Positions 1 to 7,524 of a stretch of DNA of 47,577 nt are shown piece by piece. The notes under the pieces were generated by a model, which saw only the letters and a program-made list of their open reading frames with translations, did not search any database and had not been told where the DNA came from. Source of the DNA: DUZB01 sp964407525 (GTDB lineage Bacteria > Desulfobacterota > DSM-4660 > Desulfatiglandales > Desulfatiglandaceae); the NCBI GenBank assembly GCA_964407525.1, contig CAYOWC010000009.1, positions 1 through 47,577 of the forward strand, given 5' to 3'. Made by a program: the position numbers and the translations under genes. Every line of letters begins with the position of its first letter. Within the stretch, counting starts at the first letter, position 1.

Positions 1-4
1 AATC

Positions 5-373
5 TTATGCCGGGGCCTTTAATTTTACTTCGACCCCACGGAGACCTTTGCTGAAAAGTCTTCCGCTTGACGAAAACATGGTGAAAGGCGTAGTCAGAAG
101 GGGCACTCCGTATTCGCTGGCTTTGGCGATGATTTCCTCTGACGGACGTTTGCCCCTTACAAAAACTACCGCGCTGACGCCTGCAATCATTGAGGTTCGA
201 ACAACCTGTATATTGCAGAGTCCGGTTAATAAAAGTGAGCCTGTATTAGGCCCGGTGAGCAGATCGCTCATGAGATCACTTGCTGTACATTTTTCAACGA
301 CCATGTCCAGTTTGTCATGCCCGGTAATTATTTCAGCGTGCAATATGTCTTTAACAGCATCTAATTTCATCAT
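5..373 (-). CDS. DRTGG domain protein (distal copy)
   Basis: A 122-residue soluble protein consisting of one DRTGG-type domain, the small regulatory-looking domain known from phosphotransacetylase N-termini and from accessory genes of NADH-linked hydrogenase clusters. Visible family signs are the LMSDLLTG segment near residue 35 and the VVFVRGKRP strand near residue 69. It is the last gene of the minus-strand redox block, 107 bases after the NuoF-like gene, and is a paralogue of the gene at 4120-4476. Two adjacent Met codons give alternative starts one residue apart. Its biochemical role is unknown; sensing or assembly for the oxidoreductase is inferred from context only. Confidence 0.8.
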   Translation of the reverse strand: MMKLDAVKDILHAEIITGHDKLDMVVEKCTASDLMSDLLTGPNTGSLLLTGLCNIQVVRTSMIAGVSAVVFVRGKRPSEEIIAKASEYGVPLLTTPFTMFSSSGRLFSKGLRGVEVKLKAPA

Positions 374-480
374 GATATGTCATCTAATGGGTACACTTAT
401 TTTTTTCGGATTAAAGATTGTTCTTCTCCCTCTCGGCCGGAAGGTGACGTGCCGGATACAGGGTCAGAAAACAGCAGCCG

Positions 481-2277
481 TTACACTTTGGTTACTGCGC
501 CAAATTTGCAATTATCATAGCACAGACCACATTTTATGCAAAGGTCCTGATCAAGAATGTGGGGTTTTTTCTTTTCCCCTGTGATAGCATTCTGAGGACA
601 TTTCCGTGCGCACAGGGTGCATCCGGTGCAGATGTCGGGATCGATATGAAAGGTGATGAGCGCTTTACAAACGGCAGCGGGACAGCGTTTTTCCAGAATA
701 TGAGCTTCATATTCGTGGCGGAAATAGCGAAGGGTACTCAGTACAGGGTTTGGAACAGTCTGGCCCAAGCCGCACAGGGATGCAGACTGGAGAACTTTGC
801 TCAATCGTTCGAGTCTTTCAATGTCTTCGATAGTTCCTTTGCCCTCTGTAATCCGTTCCAATATCCACAGGAGCTGTCGCGTTCCCTCACGGCAAGGGGT
901 GCATTTCCCACAGGATTCTTCCGTGGTGAATTCTACGAAAAATCTTGCCACGTCCACCATGCAGGATGTTTCGTCCATCACGACCATTCCGCCGGAACCG
1001 ACAATGGCGCCCGTCTTGACAATATTTTCATAATCTACCGGGATATCAAGGAGATCCTCTGGAATACATCCACCGGAAGGACCGCCAAGCTGGACGGCTT
1101 TAAATTTTTTTCCGCCTGGTATTCCACCTCCTATATCGTAAATGATCGATCGTAAGGGGGTGCCCATGGGAACTTCGATCAAACCGATATTTCTGATCTG
1201 TCCGCTCAGGGCAAAAACTTTGGTTCCCTTACTCTTTTCCGTGCCAAGGCTGCTGAACCAGCCTGAACCCCGGTAGATGATTTGCGGAATATTTGCCAGG
1301 CTTTCCACATTATTCAGGACTGATGGCCGGTCCCAAAGGCCTTTGTTGGCCGGGAACGGGGGCCTGGGGCGAGGCATGCCCCTCTGGCCTTCTATGGAGC
1401 GCATCAGAGCGGTTTCTTCCCCACAGACAAAGGCCCCTGCGCCCAAATATAGATCTATTTCCATGTCAAAACCGGAACCCAGAATGTCTTTACCTAAAAG
1501 TCCATATTCCTTTGCCTGGCTGATGGCAGTCCTGAGCCTTTCAATGGCAAGTGGATACTCGGCGCGGACGTAGATATATCCGGTATGCGACCCGATAGCT
1601 TTCCCGCCGATGATCATGCCTTCCAAAACTGAATGGGGATCGCTTTCCAGAATGGAACGATCCATAAACGCCCCGGGGTCTCCTTCATCCGCATTGCAGA
1701 GCATATATTTGATGTCGCCTTTTGCGCCCGCGCAAAATTGCCACTTGAGTCCCGTTGGGAAGCCTGCACCGCCCCTTCCCCTCAGGCCGGAAGCCTTCAT
1801 CTCTTCTATAATCTGGTCGGATGTCATTTCAAGAAGAGCCTTGGCGGCTCCGAGGTAACCGTCCCTGGCGATATATTCATCAATACTGTCAGGATCTATT
1901 AACCCTCGGTTTCTGAGGGCCACCAGAATTTGGCTGCTGAAAAAGCCGATGTCCGTAATTTTTGGGATGCCCCCTTCTCCTTCACGCGGTTCAAAAAGGT
2001 GTTTTTCGGGAGTCCTTCCTTTGATAAGATATTCCTCTACGAAAAAAGGGACATCCTTCACGGTTACATGCTGGTAGAAGACCTCATCGGGATATGCGAT
2101 CATCAAGGGGCCGCCCGCGCAGAAACCGTTACATCCGGTGGTTCCCACAAATACCTCATCCTGTAGTCCGTTTTTGTGTATTTCTTCTACCAGGGCGTCT
2201 CTCATATCAAGAGAACCGTTCAATACACAGCTTGTTCCTGCGCAAACCATTAGGTGAACACGATATTTCTTTTCCAT
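481..2277 (-). CDS. NuoF/HndC-like NADH dehydrogenase subunit
   Basis: This 598-residue flavin iron-sulfur subunit should accept electrons from NAD(P)H. Domains in order: an N-terminal thioredoxin-like [2Fe-2S] domain (Cys12, Cys17, Cys49, Cys53); the NuoF core with FMN loop GRGGAGFPTGLKW (about 168-179) and NADH site GAGAFVCGEETAL (279-291); an SLBB region; the [4Fe-4S] motif CGKCTPC (456-462) with Cys503; and a C-terminal 2[4Fe-4S] ferredoxin (551-561, 581-591). This is the layout of HndC and of bifurcating HydB subunits. All cofactor motifs look intact, unlike RnfC in this block. It lies directly downstream of an HndB-like gene and its likely partner is the NuoG/NuoE fusion at 4527-7448. 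No [FeFe]-hydrogenase subunit is in the window, so the electron acceptor is unknown. Confidence 0.93.
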   Translation of the reverse strand: MEKKYRVHLMVCAGTSCVLNGSLDMRDALVEEIHKNGLQDEVFVGTTGCNGFCAGGPLMIAYPDEVFYQHVTVKDVPFFVEEYLIKGRTPEKHLFEPREGEGGIPKITDIGFFSSQILVALRNRGLIDPDSIDEYIARDGYLGAAKALLEMTSDQIIEEMKASGLRGRGGAGFPTGLKWQFCAGAKGDIKYMLCNADEGDPGAFMDRSILESDPHSVLEGMIIGGKAIGSHTGYIYVRAEYPLAIERLRTAISQAKEYGLLGKDILGSGFDMEIDLYLGAGAFVCGEETALMRSIEGQRGMPRPRPPFPANKGLWDRPSVLNNVESLANIPQIIYRGSGWFSSLGTEKSKGTKVFALSGQIRNIGLIEVPMGTPLRSIIYDIGGGIPGGKKFKAVQLGGPSGGCIPEDLLDIPVDYENIVKTGAIVGSGGMVVMDETSCMVDVARFFVEFTTEESCGKCTPCREGTRQLLWILERITEGKGTIEDIERLERLSKVLQSASLCGLGQTVPNPVLSTLRYFRHEYEAHILEKRCPAAVCKALITFHIDPDICTGCTLCARKCPQNAITGEKKKPHILDQDLCIKCGLCYDNCKFGAVTKV

Positions 2278-2316
2278 AAAAACCGCCTCTTTAGCACGAA
2301 GATAATGATCCCAAGT

Positions 2317-2700
2317 TTAGTAAGTGGTTTCGCTGCCCTGGGAAAGGGCATAGTCCGCCACGGGATTGTTATTCATGACATGTTCGTCAAATATCTGGAG
2401 AACTTTTTTCTCGTTCAAATTGATATATTTTACGGGTGTGGTATCTTTGACTTCCACCGTGAGCATCGGTTCATGGTTACAGAGCCCGGCACAACCTGAT
2501 GTGGTCAGCATGATATCGTCAGCCCCCGATTCTTCAAGTCTGGTAAAGAGTGCGTCCATGATTTTTCTGGCGCCGGCCGCTATTCCACAAGTCCCCATAT
2601 GAACGGTTATTTTTACACGATGCTGGCCATCTCTCAAATTTACAGTCCCTTTCAAAGACTCCTTGATCCTTTTTAAGTCCTCAACTTTCAGTTTTCCCAT
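2317..2700 (-). CDS. HndB-like (2Fe-2S) thioredoxin-fold protein
   Basis: A 127-residue protein of the HndB type, a thioredoxin-like [2Fe-2S] ferredoxin that accompanies HndA and HndC in NADP-reducing hydrogenases. The ligand region is visible as MGTCGIAAGARKI followed by TSGCAGLCNHEP. Only three of the four usual thioredoxin-like ferredoxin cysteines are present, which as far as I recall is normal for HndB. It precedes the NuoF-like gene by 39 bases and follows the ATPase gene by 31, so it belongs to the same transcript. Role: probable electron relay or structural subunit of the soluble NADH module. Confidence 0.85.
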   Translation of the reverse strand: MGKLKVEDLKRIKESLKGTVNLRDGQHRVKITVHMGTCGIAAGARKIMDALFTRLEESGADDIMLTTSGCAGLCNHEPMLTVEVKDTTPVKYINLNEKKVLQIFDEHVMNNNPVADYALSQGSETTY

Positions 2701-2731
2701 CTATAAAGCCTCCGGTTTCAAATTCGTCCCC

Positions 2732-3268
2732 TTAAGAGTTTTCTGGTTTTTCGAACAGGCCCCTGAGGAATTTCAAGACGGCAGGATCGTTCATGGGAAC
2801 ATCGTCTCCGAGTTCAGCTCTCAGTTCCCTTGTATCCAGTTCCATCCGTTCATTATCAAGGTTATCGCTGTATATGAAATCCACCTCAGGGTTGCCTGCA
2901 ATGAGGGCGGTAAGAGTTGATCCCATGTCTCCCAGCGGTTTGCGATCAATGTGATCTGTTTGGAAAGAAACTTTTACGATTGTGCCCTGGCCTGTATTTG
3001 AGGTGACAGTCATATTTCCCCCGGTTTCCTGTGCGGCCTGTTCCAGAAGTGAAAGGCCTAACCCAACGCTTCGGGTTGTTCGCGTAGTTACAAAGGGATC
3101 CCTCACTCTTTCAAGCATCTCCTGGTCCATCCCCCGGCCATTATCCTCAATGGTAATCTGCAATACATTTTTTTTCGGGTCTTCCAGAATATCGATCACT
3201 ACGAGAGTGGCTCCCGCCATTGTGGAGTTTTCGACGATATCCAGTATGTGGAGGGAAAGATCTTCCAT
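2732..3268 (-). CDS. stand-alone HATPase_c protein (histidine-kinase-like ATPase)
   Basis: A 178-residue GHKL-type ATP-binding domain with no dimerisation or phosphoacceptor helix. The N box is ILDIVENSTMAGA, the G1 box DNGRGMD and the G2 box GLGLSLLEQ, so ATP binding is plausible. I chose the internal ATG at 3268 because MEDLSLHILDIVENS is where family members normally begin. The longer reading frame starts with TTG at 3316 inside the PHP gene. Such lone ATPases are regular companions of NADH-dependent hydrogenase/Hnd gene sets together with PHP and DRTGG proteins, but I know of no proven function. A C-terminal tail of about 55 residues after the ATPase fold is unassigned. Confidence 0.85.
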   Translation of the reverse strand: MEDLSLHILDIVENSTMAGATLVVIDILEDPKKNVLQITIEDNGRGMDQEMLERVRDPFVTTRTTRSVGLGLSLLEQAAQETGGNMTVTSNTGQGTIVKVSFQTDHIDRKPLGDMGSTLTALIAGNPEVDFIYSDNLDNERMELDTRELRAELGDDVPMNDPAVLKFLRGLFEKPENS

Positions 3269-3287
3269 TTCATCAAAATCCGGCGCA

Positions 3288-4070
3288 TCAGGAACTGGAA
3301 ACAACCAGTTCCTCAAAGGCCTGTTTTAAATCTTTTATATGAGTACCGGCCATCTGAAGGCAGGTGGCGCCTTTCCCGATTTCTTCCAGATCGTGTGCGT
3401 CCGAAGCGCTGATAAATGCAAATCTCTCATACTCTCGAAAACGGCTGCGCGCCTGATCCAACGGCAAACGCCGGGATATCTCAACGGCATCCAGTTTCAG
3501 ATCGTTGGGGATAAAACCCAACTGCCCGATGATGCTGAACCTTTCTCTGTCTATATGCGCGGCTATTGCCAGCCCATCAAGGCCGTGTATGGCGTCTACT
3601 ACTTCATGCACGGGGAGAAGGGTTGCTCCAATGAGAAGCCGCTTATTCATTTTTTCCACTTCGTCGTGTTCATTTGCCACGACCTGCATCCCGAACAGGT
3701 CTTCGTCATTCATTCCTTCCTGAAGGTTTTTATACACAATGGCCTGCATTTCACGGGCCTGGCTCATTTCCTCAAACAGCCCGATAATGTGGACCTCTTC
3801 AGAGGTGGTTACTTCAATTCCGGGGATGACATGAAGATCGAATTCTCGCGCTGCCTTGATAACAGCCAGAGCGTTTTCCGTTGTGTTATGATCCGTGACG
3901 GCGATAATTTCTATCCCTTTTCTAGATGCTTCAGCAACAATCTTTCGAGGAGTCATATCGAGAGTGGCACATGGCGACAGGCAGGTATGGATATGCAGGT
4001 CAATGCTCACAAACCCTGGCTGTTTTGCCTTTGTTATTGCCAATGGCGTTCCATGTTCTGATCCGCCCAT
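3288..4070 (-). CDS. PHP-domain metal-dependent phosphoesterase
   Basis: A PHP superfamily protein (260 residues from the chosen start). Metal-ligand motifs visible in order are DLHIHTCLSPCA, VTDHNTTENA, PGIEVTTSEEVHIIG, AHIDRERFSI and SASDAHDLEEIG. Proteins like this hydrolyse phosphoesters using two or three metal ions. The reading frame extends to 4178, but that would overlap the upstream DRTGG gene by 59 bases, so the ATG at 4070 (MGGSEHG) is preferred; no strong ribosome site decides it. It ends 19 bases before the ATPase gene and sits in the redox transcript. The substrate is unknown; PHP proteins are recurrent neighbours of Hnd/Hyd gene sets. Confidence 0.85.
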   Translation of the reverse strand: MGGSEHGTPLAITKAKQPGFVSIDLHIHTCLSPCATLDMTPRKIVAEASRKGIEIIAVTDHNTTENALAVIKAAREFDLHVIPGIEVTTSEEVHIIGLFEEMSQAREMQAIVYKNLQEGMNDEDLFGMQVVANEHDEVEKMNKRLLIGATLLPVHEVVDAIHGLDGLAIAAHIDRERFSIIGQLGFIPNDLKLDAVEISRRLPLDQARSRFREYERFAFISASDAHDLEEIGKGATCLQMAGTHIKDLKQAFEELVVSSS

Positions 4071-4119
4071 TATCGAGTCTTCTGTTTTTGAAAGAAATTG
4101 GAATGAAGGAAACTTTTTT

Positions 4120-4476
4120 CTACGCGGGTTTTCCTTTTTTTCCAATTCCCAGTTCAAATAACCTTCCCACCAGTTCAAATGTGGGCATGGTGCTGATTAA
4201 AAGGGGAATCCCTTGGACCTCCGCTTTCTGGATCGTTTCTTTTTCAGGTTCCCTTCCGTTGACCAGGATGATGCCGCAAAGAGATTTCATGACCCCCACG
4301 GCCACGGTGTTCTGGTGTGTTTGGAGGGTGACCCACAGGTTCCCTTCTTCAGCACCGGCAATGACATCGCTCATGAGGTCGCTCGCATATCCCCCGGTTA
4401 CTTCCACATCCAACCGGTCGGAGGACCCTGTCCTTACATCCAACTTCAGAACTTCTACAATATCTCTTAATTTCAT
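4120..4476 (-). CDS. DRTGG domain protein (proximal copy)
   Basis: A 118-residue single-domain DRTGG protein, paralogous to the gene at 5-373. Shared features are the start MKLRDIVEVLKLDV, the ASDLMSDVIAG segment and the IILVNGREPEKE strand. It lies 50 bases downstream of the large NuoG/NuoE fusion gene and just upstream of the PHP gene. Having two DRTGG paralogues at the two ends of the soluble NADH module suggests a paired or ligand-sensing role, but this is inference; no catalytic motif is visible. Confidence 0.82.
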   Translation of the reverse strand: MKLRDIVEVLKLDVRTGSSDRLDVEVTGGYASDLMSDVIAGAEEGNLWVTLQTHQNTVAVGVMKSLCGIILVNGREPEKETIQKAEVQGIPLLISTMPTFELVGRLFELGIGKKGKPA

Positions 4477-4526
4477 AATGTTAAAATACCAGCCCTGTTT
4501 GCTCTCGGCTGTTGGATTTCCTCCTC

Positions 4527-7448
4527 TTATTCTGTTGCTGCGGGAGCGCCTCTATAGGATTCTACGATGGATGCGACTTTTCCCTGTTTAACCTGTCCGT
4601 GGGTGGTTTCATCAATCATGATTACAGGTGCCAGCCCGCAGGCGCCGATGCATCGAACGACTTCGAGGGAATATTCTTTGTCTTCGGTTGTGCCGCCTGT
4701 CTTCACATCCAGATGGTCTTCAAGCGCTTCCAGGAGTTTTCCTGACCCCTTGACAAAGCAGGCCGTGCCAAGACAGATCCTGATAATATGTCGGCCACGC
4801 GGCGTCATGGTGAAGAAAGAGTAGAAGGTTGTAACTCCAAAAACATCCGAGGCGGGTAGCCTCAGTTGCAGGGCAACATAATTCTGGACGGAGATGGGAA
4901 GAAAACCCAGGATTCCCTGTACCTGTTGCAGCACCGGGATAAGACCACCCCTGTGATTTTTATATTTTTCAAGGATGTTGTCGATCTGATCTTTTGTGCC
5001 CGATTTACCTTCTTCCTTGAGCAATTCCAGAAAGAGCTCCGTTACTTCTTCGGGGCTTCCCGGGGGTTGGAACCCTTCAGTTTTTTTGCGGGGAATGGAC
5101 TCCAACAGGCCTTCACAATGTTCCAGGAGGGTGTGATGATGGTAGTTAAAGGAAGTCCATCCGGGCCTTCTCAGTGGAGATCCCGTATCTGCAAAGCTCT
5201 TTATTCCGAGAGAAGCCGGCTTCGGAATGGCCCAGCAAATACCACCGTGTTCCAGACGATCGTAGGTGAAATCTTTCAGGAAAGGCACAACAGTAATGAT
5301 TTCCTTCTCCCAGATTTCTTTCTTGCTCCTGTTTTCCCATTTAAGCCCCAGGCGTTTGGCCAGTTCCGTGAGAATCCAGGTTTCAGATCTGGCTTCTCCA
5401 GGGCTGGGAACGGCTTTCCTCATGAGACTTACTCTGCGTTCACAATTCGTATAGGTCCCATTTTCTTCAGACCATGCAGCAGCGGGGAGAACAACATCGG
5501 CGAAGTCAACCGTCTCATTGTTCAAAATATCCTGGACCACGAGAAAATCAATGGTTTCCAGGGCATTTTTTATGTTCGGCATGGCAGGCTGGGCGACAGC
5601 AAGGTTTTCACCTGCACAATAAAGAAAGCGTATCTCTTTTTCTCCCTTTTTCACGACGCCGGCCATGTTGTTGATGATCTGGCCAAAAGTCATGCCCGGT
5701 TTTTCAGGAATTGTGGCGCCCCAGGCATCTTCGAGTACTTTCCGTGCGCTTGCGTTCTCTACCATCTGGTATCCCGGAAGGAAAGCAGGTAGACAACCCA
5801 TATCACAAGCGCCCTGAGAGTTATTCAGATCACCAAGGTAGTTGACTCCACCACATTCTACGCCAATGTTTCCCAGTATTTCCTGCAATCGGACAAATGA
5901 CCGGGCAAAGGTTGCGACCTTTGAACCGTAGACAAGCATGACCGGTTCATCTATGTCGAGGATATCGATGGCATTTTTGAAATCCTCGGAGGACAAACCA
6001 GTTGTTTCCAGTACCTCATCCATAGTAAAGCTTGACGCTATTTCTCTTACGGAGTCAGGGCATTCTCGACCCCGTTCGACCAATTCTCGAATGAAACCAT
6101 TTACCAGGACTGCTTCCGATCCTTCTTTCACGAAAAGATGATTGGTTGCAAAGGTGCTGATTCTGGTGGGTCTGGAATCGGCCACAATGAGTTTACAGCC
6201 CTTTTTGGCCGCCCGTTTTACGAAGGTGCCGGCTACTGGGTTTTCCTCGGTGATATCCGATCCGATAAGGAAAATGCTTTTTGCTTTTTCAAGTTCGTCC
6301 AGGGGATTATTGAGTCCACCGGCAGCAAAAGGTGAGGCAATATTGTTGGTGCCGATGGCAGTGCGAAAGAATTTTTGCATCAAATACAGGGTTTCATTCG
6401 TTGACTTGGCAGAACAGATTCCTGCTATGGCATCGGGACCGTCCTTGTCTATCACTTCCTTTATTTTTGAGGCGATCACATCCAGGGCCTTTTCCCATGT
6501 GGAATCCTTCAGCACCCCATTCTCTCTGATTTTTGGAACGGTCAAACGTTCCGGACTCTGAAGAAAGTCATACCCGAAACGGCCCTTGATACAGAGTCTT
6601 CCATGGTTGGGGAGTGCGTTTTCAACTCCGGTCACTTTCATGATCTTATCATCTTTAATATGAAGATCCAGTTGGCAACCCACGCCGCAGAAGTGACAGG
6701 TTGTACGAATATGGCGAGCTTCCCAGGGGCGTATTTTATATCTGCTTTTCTTTTCAACGAGGGCGGCAACAGGACATGCCTGAATACATTCTCCGCAGAA
6801 AACGCAATCGGATCGCTGGAGGTTGTCGTCTCCCTTCGTCACGATTTTGGCTTCGGCGCCCCTGAAACCATGGGTAATGGCATTGTTGACCTGAATGCTG
6901 TTGCAGGCTTCCACACACCGCCCGCAGAGGATACAACGGGAAAAATCTCTCACGATCAAAGGGCTTGCCATTTCCATGGGATAGTCCGTTTCCGCCCTTA
7001 CAAATCCGGAGGTGTCCACCTGGTATTTATAGGCGTAGGCCTGAAGATTGCATGCACTGTGGGCAGGGCATAGATCGGTTGTCTGGTCGTAGCTTTCGAC
7101 CCGCTGCTGAAAGGCAGTCCAGTCCTGGGATCTGTTTGTGGAGATGGCACAGTTGTGATTTCCCGACTGAAGAAGGAGAGCCAATATGACCTTTCTGGCT
7201 TCTATGACTGCGGGAGAATGGGTATGGACAAGCATTTTTGGCGCAGCGGGGGTGGCGCAGGAGGGTAGCAGTGAACGGGCGCCTTCCACGTCGACCACGC
7301 ATATCCTGCACGCCCCTGTAGGCCGGGCTCCTTCAATATGACAAAGTGTTGGGATGAATATTCCGTTGCGTCTTGCAACTTGAAGGATCGTCTCTTCCTG
7401 TTCAAACTCCAGTTGACGTCCGTCTATGGTGATTATGTTCTCATGCAT
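4527..7448 (-). CDS. FDH-like/NuoG-type iron-sulfur protein fused to NuoE domain, active-site loop missing
   Basis: A 973-residue fusion. Order: [2Fe-2S] ferredoxin (Cys36, 47, 50, 64); His-Cys3 cluster region (about 97-132); two [4Fe-4S] sites (CILCGRC from 171, CVFCGEC from 214); a molybdopterin-oxidoreductase core with its own [4Fe-4S] site (CHFCGVGC, 250-257, and Cys285); and from about residue 810 a NuoE/HndA thioredoxin-like [2Fe-2S] domain (CLGTAC ... CIGAC). The core is formate-dehydrogenase-like (GRLCIKGRFGYDF, NNSQGACDMG, TNCERRV). However, the loop that should carry Cys/Sec-His between TNNIA and the LDELEKA helix is cut to about ten residues, and the usual C-terminal cofactor-binding domain is absent. 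It is therefore more likely an electron-wiring NuoG-like subunit than a working formate dehydrogenase. The probable partners are the NuoF- and HndB-like products downstream. Confidence 0.85.
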   Translation of the reverse strand: MHENIITIDGRQLEFEQEETILQVARRNGIFIPTLCHIEGARPTGACRICVVDVEGARSLLPSCATPAAPKMLVHTHSPAVIEARKVILALLLQSGNHNCAISTNRSQDWTAFQQRVESYDQTTDLCPAHSACNLQAYAYKYQVDTSGFVRAETDYPMEMASPLIVRDFSRCILCGRCVEACNSIQVNNAITHGFRGAEAKIVTKGDDNLQRSDCVFCGECIQACPVAALVEKKSRYKIRPWEARHIRTTCHFCGVGCQLDLHIKDDKIMKVTGVENALPNHGRLCIKGRFGYDFLQSPERLTVPKIRENGVLKDSTWEKALDVIASKIKEVIDKDGPDAIAGICSAKSTNETLYLMQKFFRTAIGTNNIASPFAAGGLNNPLDELEKAKSIFLIGSDITEENPVAGTFVKRAAKKGCKLIVADSRPTRISTFATNHLFVKEGSEAVLVNGFIRELVERGRECPDSVREIASSFTMDEVLETTGLSSEDFKNAIDILDIDEPVMLVYGSKVATFARSFVRLQEILGNIGVECGGVNYLGDLNNSQGACDMGCLPAFLPGYQMVENASARKVLEDAWGATIPEKPGMTFGQIINNMAGVVKKGEKEIRFLYCAGENLAVAQPAMPNIKNALETIDFLVVQDILNNETVDFADVVLPAAAWSEENGTYTNCERRVSLMRKAVPSPGEARSETWILTELAKRLGLKWENRSKKEIWEKEIITVVPFLKDFTYDRLEHGGICWAIPKPASLGIKSFADTGSPLRRPGWTSFNYHHHTLLEHCEGLLESIPRKKTEGFQPPGSPEEVTELFLELLKEEGKSGTKDQIDNILEKYKNHRGGLIPVLQQVQGILGFLPISVQNYVALQLRLPASDVFGVTTFYSFFTMTPRGRHIIRICLGTACFVKGSGKLLEALEDHLDVKTGGTTEDKEYSLEVVRCIGACGLAPVIMIDETTHGQVKQGKVASIVESYRGAPAATE

Positions 7449-7524
7449 TTTTTATCTCCGGGTTGCGAATTTAGATGCCGGACCTCGCAGCCTCAATCAT
7501 GTGTTCGATTGTTCTCAGTTCTTT

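Noticed and set aside
4527..7448. Catalytic NAD-dependent formate dehydrogenase
   Set aside because: The core is FDH-like, but the active-site Cys/Sec-His loop and the terminal cofactor-binding domain are missing.
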